DNA of 64,000 nucleotides from contig NC_020453.1 in NCBI RefSeq assembly GCF_000344805.1, forward strand, positions 8,200,166-8,264,165, given 5' to 3'. Position 1 is the stretch's first letter, and each line of letters starts with the position of its first letter. Below, piece by piece: positions 7,904-15,739 of the stretch. The DNA is from Bradyrhizobium oligotrophicum S58. GTDB lineage: Bacteria > Pseudomonadota > Alphaproteobacteria > Rhizobiales > Xanthobacteraceae. The position numbers were made by a program, and so were the translations under genes. A model generated the notes under the pieces. The model saw only the letters and a list, made by a program, of their open reading frames with translations. It made no database searches and had not been told where the DNA came from.

Positions 7904-9250
7904 ATGGTACCGTTTCGAACTTCGCCATCCGCCTGGCTGACCTCGATCGTGGTGGTCCTGACGATGCTGGTTCATTGCGCGCCGGCATCATCCAACGCGC
8001 GGCAACAGGTGCGGATCTACGTGTCTCAGGGCGAGATGCTGACCTTGCCCCGTCCGGCTTCCAAGGTGTTTGTTGCCGAGCCGGCTGTTGCGGACGTGCA
8101 GGTCGCAGCCGCCGACCGCGTCTTCGTTTTCGGCAAAAAGCCCGGCCGCACGACGCTCTTCGCGCTCGACGATTCCGGCGCGACCGTCGCGACGTTCCGG
8201 ATTGCGATCGCCTACGACGAGAGTGATCTACGGCAGCTGCTGCGAGCTCAATTCGCAGACCTCGACGTCAGGCTGTCGCGGACGCCGCGCGGCGCTGTTC
8301 TGAGTGGGCTGGTGCCCAACGCCGACATGGCCGAGAAGGTCCGCTCCACCTGCGCGCAGTTCCTCGGCGCGGACGAGATGCTGATCAATCAGTTGAAGAT
8401 CAGCGGGAGCACGCAGGTGAACCTGCGGGTCCGTATTGCCGAAGTCTCGCGCAACGCGGTGAAGCAACTCGGGGTCAACTGGGAGACAGCAGGCTCGGCC
8501 GGTGGCTTCAGCTTTGGGCTCTCGTCGGCGGCCTCAGGCAGGATCAACACGCCGGCGAATGGCAGCTACAGCGTGACTGCCATCGTGGATGCGCTCGCTC
8601 AGGAGGGATTGGTCTCGATCCTGGCAGAACCCACGCTCACTGCTGTTTCGGGCCAGAAGGCGAACTTCCTGGCCGGCGGCGAATTTCCGATCCCCGTCGC
8701 CCAAGGGCTCGACCGCGTCTCGATCGATTTTCGCCGCTACGGCGTGGGACTGGAGTTCACACCGACAGTGCTCTCCGATCGTCTGATCAACCTGCAGGTC
8801 AAGCCGGAGGTCAGCGAACTGTCGAACGAAGGCGCCCTGATCATGAACGGCGCCCGCGTCCCGAGCCTGATTACCCGGCGGGCGGAGACCACAGTCGAGC
8901 TCGGCAGCGGGCAGAGCTTCGTGATCGCCGGACTGCTGCAGAACAAGTTCAACACCGGCCTGGACATGCTGCCGGGGCTGGGCGACCTGCCGGTGCTAGG
9001 CGCTCTGTTCAGGTCGACACAGTTCCGGAAGAACGAATCCGAACTGATCATCATCGTCACGCCGACGATCGTTCGCCCAATCAGCGAATCGGCGCGCATA
9101 CCTGTCCCTACCGACTTCGTCGGCCCACCTTCCGAGCTTGAGCGCATCATATTCGGCCGTCTCGGAACGACCCGCCCCGGGGCGGGCCCGATCGAGGTGC
9201 CGGTGCCGGGCCGGAAATTGCGTGGCGATGCCGGCTTCCTGATCGAATGA
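7904..9250 (+). CDS. rhcC2: RhcC2: CpaC/RcpA-type outer-membrane secretin
   Basis: A 448-residue secretin. After a signal peptide it has the 'pilus formation' N-terminal domain (VRIYVSQGEMLTLPRPASKV) and a BON-like domain (RLSRTPRGAVLSGLVPNADM). The barrel-forming secretin domain contains RIAEVSRNAVKQLGVNWE, the gate-region GGEFPIPV, VGLEFTPTV, TTVELGSGQSFVIAGLL and NKFNTGLDMLPGLGDLPVLG. All of these are typical of CpaC/RcpA secretins of Tad pili rather than of YscC/HrcC. It would form the outer-membrane channel, completed by the N0-N1 domains supplied by RhcC1. It is tightly packed with the TPR gene upstream and a CpaD-like gene downstream. Confidence 0.92.
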   Translation: MVPFRTSPSAWLTSIVVVLTMLVHCAPASSNARQQVRIYVSQGEMLTLPRPASKVFVAEPAVADVQVAAADRVFVFGKKPGRTTLFALDDSGATVATFRIAIAYDESDLRQLLRAQFADLDVRLSRTPRGAVLSGLVPNADMAEKVRSTCAQFLGADEMLINQLKISGSTQVNLRVRIAEVSRNAVKQLGVNWETAGSAGGFSFGLSSAASGRINTPANGSYSVTAIVDALAQEGLVSILAEPTLTAVSGQKANFLAGGEFPIPVAQGLDRVSIDFRRYGVGLEFTPTVLSDRLINLQVKPEVSELSNEGALIMNGARVPSLITRRAETTVELGSGQSFVIAGLLQNKFNTGLDMLPGLGDLPVLGALFRSTQFRKNESELIIIVTPTIVRPISESARIPVPTDFVGPPSELERIIFGRLGTTRPGAGPIEVPVPGRKLRGDAGFLIE

Positions 9251-9273
9251 CCGTCCTGCAAGGAGCGATAGAT

Positions 9274-9894
9274 ATGGCACCGATCAGAAGCGGCTTGGCC
9301 ATCGCCCTCGCGGTGCTGGCTGCAGGCTGCGCTGTGGACCGGACGGGACCGTCACCGCAGCTCGCCAGTGGGACCGTTCATTACGTCTACGACGTACCTG
9401 CAGGACGCTGTCATGCGGCCAGTTCCGGCGTGGAACACTTCGTGGCCGCGACGGCGAATGGCCGCCCTGAAAGCATTCGTGCCTGGATCGAAGGACCGCC
9501 GGGACCATGCACGGCAGCGATCGAGCACTCCATCCTCCGCGCCGGCGTCAATCGTTTCCACATCAGGCACGACGTTGCAGCGGCAATGCACCACGCGACG
9601 CGCGTTCACATCGAGCGCCTGCTCATCGGCTCCGTTCACTGCTACCTCTCGGACGGCTTCAATCGCGGCATATTCGCGGAAAATACTTCCGATCCGGCCC
9701 TCGGCTGCAGCACCGCTGCAGCGCTGGGCGGCATGGTTGCGGATCCCGAGGATCTTCACGCCGGAAAAGGACGGAGCCGCGCGGAAGGGGAGCCGGCCAC
9801 CCGCGCGGTCGCCAATATGCGCGGGGAGCAACCGACCCGTGCTGAACCAACCGGCGAGGACCACCGGCAGACCGCGGCTCACCCCGCACAATGA
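9274..9894 (+). CDS. CpaD-like outer-membrane lipoprotein in the T3SS locus
   Basis: A 206-residue lipoprotein. The chosen ATG has AAGGAG eight bases upstream and opens a signal peptide ending in the lipobox LAAGC (about residues 13-17). An alternative ATG overlapping the secretin stop has no such site. The segment LGCSTAAALGGMVADPEDLH is close to the motif GC-x-N-LA-xx-VA-(D/N)P-xDL that marks CpaD of Tad pili, and the preceding alpha/beta stretch also fits. The C-terminus is a disordered Glu/Arg/Thr-rich tail. CpaD accompanies CpaC in Tad loci, so this gene extends the Tad-like character of the T3SS outer membrane part. The family call rests mainly on the motif and the neighbour. Confidence 0.72.
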   Translation: MAPIRSGLAIALAVLAAGCAVDRTGPSPQLASGTVHYVYDVPAGRCHAASSGVEHFVAATANGRPESIRAWIEGPPGPCTAAIEHSILRAGVNRFHIRHDVAAAMHHATRVHIERLLIGSVHCYLSDGFNRGIFAENTSDPALGCSTAAALGGMVADPEDLHAGKGRSRAEGEPATRAVANMRGEQPTRAEPTGEDHRQTAAHPAQ

Positions 9895-10190
9895 TTGTTC
9901 AAGCCGGAGAGCTTTGCCGGTGCGATCCCAGATCAGGTAATCCCGATCTTCGGAATCCGCGGCCTCCACAATTTTTTGTAATCTTGACCACGACGTTGAT
10001 TTGGGCGCGATCTCTCGCGTAAGCGCCACGTCAGCAGGCGGAAGAAAATCGGCGCGGTCTTTCGGACAGGAACGTCGCTATTGTTGCAGACAAATTCGAT
10101 CGGCTTCAGGAAGATAGCGTACAATAGCGGGCCCTATGGTGTTTTTCGGATAGGCGCGTCACCTCGCTCCGAAGGCAAACACGGGGGAGG
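9895..10190. other. Gap between the T3SS locus and the biosynthetic cluster
   Basis: About 300 bases between convergent genes. It has an AT-richer patch (CACAATTTTTTGTAATC) near 9968-9984, but I see no convincing gene, RNA or symmetric terminator. It marks the boundary between the T3SS locus and the leftmost operon of the putative biosynthetic cluster. Confidence 0.5.
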
Positions 10191-11525
10191 TCAGAACATC
10201 CGTTGCCGCAAGGCGAGCCGGACGAACCATCCGAGCGTGCGATAGATTTCAAGCTCGGTGTCGACGAGCGGCAGAATTCTGCGCAGGTAGATCGAGGCCA
10301 TATGCAGGGCAGCGATTGGTTGCGCCATCTTCCAGGCCTGCAGCGCGACGCCTCGGCCCAGCCGCTGTTGCCAGGGCTCGAGATAGGCATCACGCATATG
10401 GTTGCGCAGGCGTGGATCGCGCGACATCGGCACCGCGATGCCCTCCGCCATCAGCAATGGCAGCGTGCTGAAGAACGGGCATCCGATGGTCGCATCCGAC
10501 CAGTCGAGGAACCGGGCGTTGTTCTTGCCGGAAAGGATGTTGGGCGCCCACAAGTCACCATGGTCGATCGAGACCGGGAGGTTGGCGACATTCAGTTCGG
10601 CGATCAGTCCGCTCAGCCGCGGCCAGGCGTGATGCAGGCGTTGCAAATGATGATCGCTCAGGCCGGCCAGCGTACGGGTGACGCGCATGGGCTCATCGCG
10701 CAGAGCGCCAATGTCGGCTTCGATATCGGTGAGATCAAGCGGTGGAATCCCGCGCGCGATGAAACGGTCCACCGCACCGCTCGCATCCAGCTGCAGGCGT
10801 CCGAACTGCGCGGCGGCTTCGATCCAGGCGGACGGCGCGCGACGGGCCTCCAGCGTCGGCTCGGAATAGGCATCCATCAGGAACCCCGAGCCGGCCCGAT
10901 AGCGCGCCACCAGATGCGGGACATGATCCGGCGCGATCCGCATCAACAGGTCGATCACGTCGGCCTCGACATTGAGCGGCGCCGGCGAACATTTGAAATA
11001 CCAGGTCGCACGCTCCGCTGTGACGCGGGCGAGCCAGGCGATCTCCCAGCTCCGCAGCTGCTCGACCCGGAGCACCCGCCCTGCACCCAGGCGATCCGCG
11101 GTCTGCTCCAGCCACCGGACCGCGGCCGCTGCAAAGCCCGCCTTCCACCACGGCCGGTTACCCGCGCGCGGTCGCATCGCGTGCCCGAGATCGAACAGTT
11201 CGCCGCGCGGCGAGACTGCGAACGGCGTGATGTCCGCGCGGTCGATGATGCGATAGGCACGGGAGGCGCGCTCGAGCGGGCCGGCAGCTTCGAGCAGATG
11301 GATCTGGCTGCGCGTGTCCCGGCCTCGTGGGTCGGTATGACGCCGCAGACAGCGCAGCATATAGACCGGCAGCCGGAGCTGCCGCTGGACCAGAGCGATG
11401 AATTCGGCGACTTCACCGGACGCGACGGCGGGCGCACGGATCTCCGGCAACGCCCCGGTGTTGCGATCGACCAGCAGGCGGCGGCCGGATGGGTCGACAA
11501 CAGCGATCAAATGCGCGATCTTCAC
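10191..11525 (-). CDS. APH-fold phosphotransferase (small-molecule kinase) 1 of the cluster
   Basis: A 444-residue protein with a C-terminal aminoglycoside/choline-kinase-type domain. SIDHGDLWAPNILSG (HGD-x4-N catalytic loop) is followed by ARFLDWSDATIGCP, the metal-binding Asp position. The first 150 residues are not part of the standard kinase fold and include HLIAVVDPSGRRLLVDRNTG, which looks like a nudix-like or MutT-style beta region, so this may be a two-domain protein. The start codon is GTG. It is the last gene of the leftward operon, 93 bases after the radical SAM gene. A second APH-like kinase is in the same cluster. The substrate is unknown; phosphorylation of the cluster product or an intermediate is inferred from context. 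Confidence 0.8.
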   Translation of the reverse strand: MKIAHLIAVVDPSGRRLLVDRNTGALPEIRAPAVASGEVAEFIALVQRQLRLPVYMLRCLRRHTDPRGRDTRSQIHLLEAAGPLERASRAYRIIDRADITPFAVSPRGELFDLGHAMRPRAGNRPWWKAGFAAAAVRWLEQTADRLGAGRVLRVEQLRSWEIAWLARVTAERATWYFKCSPAPLNVEADVIDLLMRIAPDHVPHLVARYRAGSGFLMDAYSEPTLEARRAPSAWIEAAAQFGRLQLDASGAVDRFIARGIPPLDLTDIEADIGALRDEPMRVTRTLAGLSDHHLQRLHHAWPRLSGLIAELNVANLPVSIDHGDLWAPNILSGKNNARFLDWSDATIGCPFFSTLPLLMAEGIAVPMSRDPRLRNHMRDAYLEPWQQRLGRGVALQAWKMAQPIAALHMASIYLRRILPLVDTELEIYRTLGWFVRLALRQRMF

Positions 11526-11618
11526 GGCTTGTTCCAGTGCCGGGCGCTGCCACGATATGTGCGGAAGATCATCTGGACAATTCCGCTTCGGCGACCGGAC
11601 GTCGCGGCGCGGCAGGCC

Positions 11619-13232
11619 TCATACGAGCTGGATGCCATGGCTGCTGACGAGCTCGGACACACGGTTCCGGTAGTCGAACGCCTGCTCGATCGTGACGGCG
11701 GGACAGCACCCGCGCATGAAATCCAGCAGCAGCTCATCGGTGTCGATCATGTCCTCTTCGGCGTACTTGCCCTGCACCGACCGCAGATAGTCGTAGTCGA
11801 CCTCCAGGCCCAGCCTGCCCGCGGCGTCGCGAGCGGAGCTTGGCATGCGCAGGTAGTCGAACGCCAGCGATCCCGGGTTGGGATACAGCAGGTTGACGGT
11901 GATTTCCATGAAGGCCTGCGCGTGGCGCTGCAGGCAGTCGTCCAGAATCCTGAAATTCGTCTCCATGATGTCCGGCGTGATCCCGAGATGCGTGACGATC
12001 AGCCCGGCACCGATCCGGGCGCCGCGCTGAGCCGCGCACGCGACCGCTTCGAGATTGTGCTCAAGCATGTCCTGCGAGCCGTTGCGGCTGGCGGAAATCC
12101 CCTTGTTCATCGCCCGGAGCGAGATCGTCGAGAAGGCCTCCAGGCCGATCCAGAACGTGTCGTAGTTCAACTGCTCCATCATCAGGTCGATGCGATGCAG
12201 CTTGTTGGCCTTGAAGGCGTCGGCGCGGGCGTAGCACAGAAAGCGCGGGCGATCGTCGCGGTGCATGTCGCGATACCAGTCCGGAACCCGCTCGGCCATC
12301 CGGTTCAGCAGCGGCCAGAACGTCAGCGGCAACTCGTCGGTCGTGACAAAGAAGTAGTTGTAGCCCTGCTCGACGGCGCTGCGGATGATGGCCCAGGCGC
12401 GCTCCGCATCGGCGCCGATCATGGCCCTGCTGCCGGGATTGATGGCGCAGAAGTCGCATGCGTTCAGGGGGACGCCGTAATCGTTTCGCCGGCCGCCGAA
12501 CTTCAGGCACCCCCGCGCGAACTCGATGGTCACACCGCGCGCGCCGCGAGCAGCGAGCGACGGCATGCTGCGATGCTGCTCGGCCAGATAGCGCGCGTCA
12601 TGGTCGAACGGCCCGCGGGTGAGCGAGTAGTCGACCATCGGGAGCCGGTTAAACTCCTCGGGATCCTCTTCGTTTCTGGCGATCCTGCCGTTGTTGGCCG
12701 GATCGCGAAACACCAGCCCGGGGTAACGGCCGAGATCGACGACGCGGCGCTCGGCAAGGTCGGCCATCAAGCGGCTGAAGCCCTCGACGACATCATTGCC
12801 GTAGAAACCATAGTCGAACGCGGCACGGCGCCGCATCGCGATCCGCCAGATCGCCGAGAAGCCGTCATTGCCGAGCACGGTATGAATGTTGGGATCGAGC
12901 CGCTTGACGCGCTCGGCAATCCGGGCGGAGGCGACATAATTGGCGGTGTAGATGCTGAAGCAGACCGCAAACAGCCGCGGCGCATGCGCTTCCAGATAGG
13001 ATATCAGCTCGTCGTTGCCGGTGACCGACGCGTCGAAATATGTCACCTGATGGCTGAGGCCGCGTGCGGCGAGCTCCGTGCGCAAGGCCGTGCCGAGGGT
13101 CAGCAGACCGAGATTTGGAAAGGCGTTGGCCTGGTAGGGCTCGGCGGCCTCGTCGAACAGCGTCGAGGCGCTGTCGGCGGCATTGATCAGGACGATCTCT
13201 TTCGTCGCAAGCGATCGGACAGGCGCATCCAT
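11619..13232 (-). CDS. B12-binding radical SAM protein with extended Cys motif
   Basis: A 537-residue protein with an N-terminal B12-binding-like Rossmann region (about residues 10-180; NLGLLTLGTALRTELAARG, VLGNDGF) and a radical SAM domain. The iron-sulfur motif is unusual. Cysteines at about 242, 259 and 262 form C-x16-C-x2-C, where the radical SAM norm is C-x3-C-x2-C. The context (RGC...ACDFC) is otherwise typical. Later elements are normal: FFVTTDELP, MMEQLNYDTFWIGLEAFS and RGARIGAGLIVTHLG. The ATG has GAGGG seven bases upstream. It is co-transcribed with the deoxyhypusine-synthase-like gene (11-base gap). The reaction is unknown; methylation or rearrangement is common in the family. Confidence 0.85.
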   Translation of the reverse strand: MDAPVRSLATKEIVLINAADSASTLFDEAAEPYQANAFPNLGLLTLGTALRTELAARGLSHQVTYFDASVTGNDELISYLEAHAPRLFAVCFSIYTANYVASARIAERVKRLDPNIHTVLGNDGFSAIWRIAMRRRAAFDYGFYGNDVVEGFSRLMADLAERRVVDLGRYPGLVFRDPANNGRIARNEEDPEEFNRLPMVDYSLTRGPFDHDARYLAEQHRSMPSLAARGARGVTIEFARGCLKFGGRRNDYGVPLNACDFCAINPGSRAMIGADAERAWAIIRSAVEQGYNYFFVTTDELPLTFWPLLNRMAERVPDWYRDMHRDDRPRFLCYARADAFKANKLHRIDLMMEQLNYDTFWIGLEAFSTISLRAMNKGISASRNGSQDMLEHNLEAVACAAQRGARIGAGLIVTHLGITPDIMETNFRILDDCLQRHAQAFMEITVNLLYPNPGSLAFDYLRMPSSARDAAGRLGLEVDYDYLRSVQGKYAEEDMIDTDELLLDFMRGCCPAVTIEQAFDYRNRVSELVSSHGIQLV

Positions 13233-13243
13233 CACGGCGCCCT

Positions 13244-14212
13244 CTATCTACCGAGCAGGTAGGCGAAGATCAGTGGGGCGACGATCGTGGCGTCGGACTC
13301 GATGACATATTGCGGGCAATCGCCCGCGATCTTGCCCCAAGTGATCTTCTCGTTCGGAACCGCGCCGCTATAGGAGCCGTAGCTCGTCGTGGAGTCGCTG
13401 ATCTGGCAGAAGTACTTCCACTCCGGGACGTGCTCCTCCAGGTCCTGCCGGATCATGGGAACGACGCAGATGGCGAAATCGCCGGCGATGCCGCCGCCGA
13501 TCTGGAAGAAGCCCATCGGATGCCGGGCCGATCCCTCGCGATACCAGTTGGCGAGCTCCAGCAGATAGTCGATCCCGCCCCGCATCGCCGCCGGCGACAT
13601 TTCGCCTCGGATACACAGCGACGTGAAGATGCTTCCGAGCGTCGAATCCTCCCACCCCGGAACGAACAGCGGCAGCGAGCGCTCGCAGGCCGCGACAAGC
13701 CAGCTGTGCTCCAGGGGAATCTGATAGTGCTCCTTGAGCCGGCCGCTGCGGATCAGCTCATAGCAGAATTGATGCGGCAGCTTCGGCTTCCCCTCCTGCT
13801 TCGCATCGCGCCAATGCGTCTCGATCAAATGCTGGATTTTTCGGATCGCGTAGTCTTCCGGGATGCAGGTGTCCGTGACCCGGTTCAGCCCGCGCTCGAG
13901 CAGCTCGACCTCCTGCTGCTTCGACAGATAGCGATAGCCGGGCACGCGAACGTAGCGGTCATGGGCGACGAGATTGAACAGGTCCTCCTCGAGATTCGCC
14001 CCAGTGCAGGTGATCGCATGCACCTTGCCGGCCCGGATCATCTCCGCGAGCGACAGACCGAGTTCCGCCGTGCTCATGGCTCCGGCGAGCGTCAGCATCA
14101 TCCGCCCACCGGCGTTCAGGAATGTCTCGTATCCCTGCGCCGCGTCCTTCAGGGTGGCGGCATTGAAATGGCGAAAGTGGTGATCGATGAACGCACGGAT
14201 CTCGGCCGCCAT
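13244..14212 (-). CDS. Deoxyhypusine-synthase-like (aminobutyl-transfer family) enzyme
   Basis: A 322-residue member of the deoxyhypusine synthase family, NAD-dependent enzymes that cleave spermidine and move its 4-aminobutyl group. Visible family elements are MMLTLAGAMSTAELGLSL near the start, AITCTGANLEEDLFNLV, FVPGWEDSTLGS, FQIGGGIAGDFAICVVPM, YCQ-like SDSTTSYGSYSGA, and the active-site lysine in ITWGKI at about residue 294. Bacteria lack eIF5A, so the acceptor must be something else; homospermidine synthesis or transfer to a cluster intermediate are the obvious options. The chosen ATG begins MAAEIRAF and is preceded by GAGAGGGGG. It is first in the leftward operon, divergent from the DUF3326 gene. 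Confidence 0.88.
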   Translation of the reverse strand: MAAEIRAFIDHHFRHFNAATLKDAAQGYETFLNAGGRMMLTLAGAMSTAELGLSLAEMIRAGKVHAITCTGANLEEDLFNLVAHDRYVRVPGYRYLSKQQEVELLERGLNRVTDTCIPEDYAIRKIQHLIETHWRDAKQEGKPKLPHQFCYELIRSGRLKEHYQIPLEHSWLVAACERSLPLFVPGWEDSTLGSIFTSLCIRGEMSPAAMRGGIDYLLELANWYREGSARHPMGFFQIGGGIAGDFAICVVPMIRQDLEEHVPEWKYFCQISDSTTSYGSYSGAVPNEKITWGKIAGDCPQYVIESDATIVAPLIFAYLLGR

Positions 14213-14376
14213 GTGTCCCCCTCTCGCCGGCGGCGCCGAAGATTGACGCCCCACTTTAAGGTTGTAAACGACAATATATCATACTACAAGTTTATATCGG
14301 CATTGGCGATGGTCTTCTCGAGTACTGGATCGGCTTACAGCGCGCTCAAGCGGTCGGCTGGCCGGAAGGAGGTCGG
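14213..14376. promoter_or_regulatory. Divergent promoter region of the biosynthetic cluster
   Basis: This 164-base gap separates the two divergent operons. It contains an AT-rich core (14260-14300) that stands out in the GC-rich surroundings, beginning GGTTGTAAACGACAATATAT. GGTTGTAA followed by ATATATC resembles a stretch upstream of speD (26617-26635). The arms TTGTA and TACAA (14262-14266 and 14284-14288) form an imperfect dyad. The rightward operon has AAGGAGG just before its first ATG. Promoters for both operons probably sit here, but exact -35/-10 boxes cannot be assigned. Confidence 0.5.
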
Positions 14377-15735
14377 ATGGAGGCTCATGAGATCTTTCTT
14401 GATCTTCCGATCAAGCGCAGCCACGGCGACCTCATAGCTTATTTTGCTGATGCACTGACCTCGCGACTGCCGCGGGATGTCGTCCCGATCCGCTTCGTCG
14501 TCACCGAAACGACCGGCGAGTGCTATCGCTGCGAGGTCGGCGTCATCAGCGGAGGTCCGGCCGGGCTGATTGACGACCGGCTCGGCATCTTCCGTTTCAG
14601 GGATCGCAAGATCCACGGTGGCGACGGTTTCAACGTCGTGTACATGGTGCCGACCGGCATCGGTGCCGAAATCGGCGGACACGTCGGCGACGCCGGACCA
14701 GCAGCGCGGCTGCTTGCCACAACCTGCGACCGCCTCATCACCCATCCCAACGTGGTCAATGCGGCAGACCTCAACGAGCTCCCCGAGAACGGCGTCTATG
14801 TCGAAGGCAGCGTGATCTGCCGCCTGCTGATGGGCACGATCGGGCTTCAGCCGGTGCGATCCAACCGGATCCTGGTCGTGATCGGCGAGCACAAGGTCGA
14901 GAAGATCACTAATTACTCCATCAATGCCACCAACGCCGCCCGCGCATCCTGCGGCTACCAATGCACGGAGCTGCTGCGGCTGGATCCGCCGTTCGACATG
15001 AAGGCCTATTTCACGTCTTCCGGCAGGGCCGCCGGACGGGTCGAGCATCTGGAGCGGCTGCTCGATCTGCTGGCCGCGCGCCGCGGTCAATTCGATGCGG
15101 TGGCACTGAACACGATCATCGAATATCCCGAAGACGATATTATCGCCTATTACAACGGCCCCGACGATTCAGTGAACCCCTGGGGAGGCATCGAGGCCAT
15201 CCTCACCCACGCCGTCACCCATGCGCTCAACGTGCCGTCGGCGCATTCGCCGCAGCTGAACGAATACAAATCGATTCCGGTCGGCGTCGGACATCCGGTG
15301 ATGGCCGCGGAGCTGATTTCGGCCGCCTACTTGCAATGCATCCTCAAGGGACTTTCGCGCAGCCCGCGACTGATCGTCGATCCCGAGGCGATGCTCAATC
15401 GCAACGTGCTCACCGCCGCAGACGTCTCCTGCGTCGTCATGCCTGACCGCTGCCTCGGCCTGCCCACCCTGGCCGCGCTCCAGCAGGAGATCCCCGTCAT
15501 TGCCGTGCGAGACAGCACCAATCGCGCCCGCACCGATCTGTCGATGCTGCCATGGGCACCCGGCAAGCTGTTGTATGCGGAGAATTACCTGGAAGCCTGC
15601 GGCCTGTTGAGCGCGCTGCGTTCCGGTGTCGCCGTCGAATCGCTGCGCCGTCCGTTGCATCGGCTGGAGACCCCGATCATCAGGCCGTCGTGGGACATGG
15701 AGCCGGCGCAGGCCAGGTTGAGCGCTGCTGGATGA
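14377..15735 (+). CDS. DUF3326-family protein
   Basis: A 452-residue soluble protein. The stretch VPTGIGAEIGGHVGDAGPAA, followed by ARLLATTCDRLITHPNVVNA and NGVYVEGSVICRLL, matches the DUF3326 signature known mainly from cyanobacteria, plants and scattered bacteria; no biochemical function is established to my knowledge. The C-terminal half contains VVMPDRCLGLPTLAALQQEI and IPVIAVRDSTNRARTDL. The last looks like a nucleotide or cofactor-binding Rossmann-like end, which is an inference. It opens the six-gene rightward operon with a strong AAGGAGG. The next gene starts four bases after the stop. Its place beside PLP decarboxylase-like genes suggests it acts on an amino-acid- or polyamine-type substrate. 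Confidence 0.75.
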   Translation: MEAHEIFLDLPIKRSHGDLIAYFADALTSRLPRDVVPIRFVVTETTGECYRCEVGVISGGPAGLIDDRLGIFRFRDRKIHGGDGFNVVYMVPTGIGAEIGGHVGDAGPAARLLATTCDRLITHPNVVNAADLNELPENGVYVEGSVICRLLMGTIGLQPVRSNRILVVIGEHKVEKITNYSINATNAARASCGYQCTELLRLDPPFDMKAYFTSSGRAAGRVEHLERLLDLLAARRGQFDAVALNTIIEYPEDDIIAYYNGPDDSVNPWGGIEAILTHAVTHALNVPSAHSPQLNEYKSIPVGVGHPVMAAELISAAYLQCILKGLSRSPRLIVDPEAMLNRNVLTAADVSCVVMPDRCLGLPTLAALQQEIPVIAVRDSTNRARTDLSMLPWAPGKLLYAENYLEACGLLSALRSGVAVESLRRPLHRLETPIIRPSWDMEPAQARLSAAG

Positions 15736-15739
15736 GGCC

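Noticed and set aside
10203..13262. Very long plus-strand open frame of about 1,000 codons
   Set aside because: It is antisense to the kinase and radical SAM genes, has an arginine/glutamine/histidine-rich composition typical of GC-rich shadow frames, and shows no family motif.
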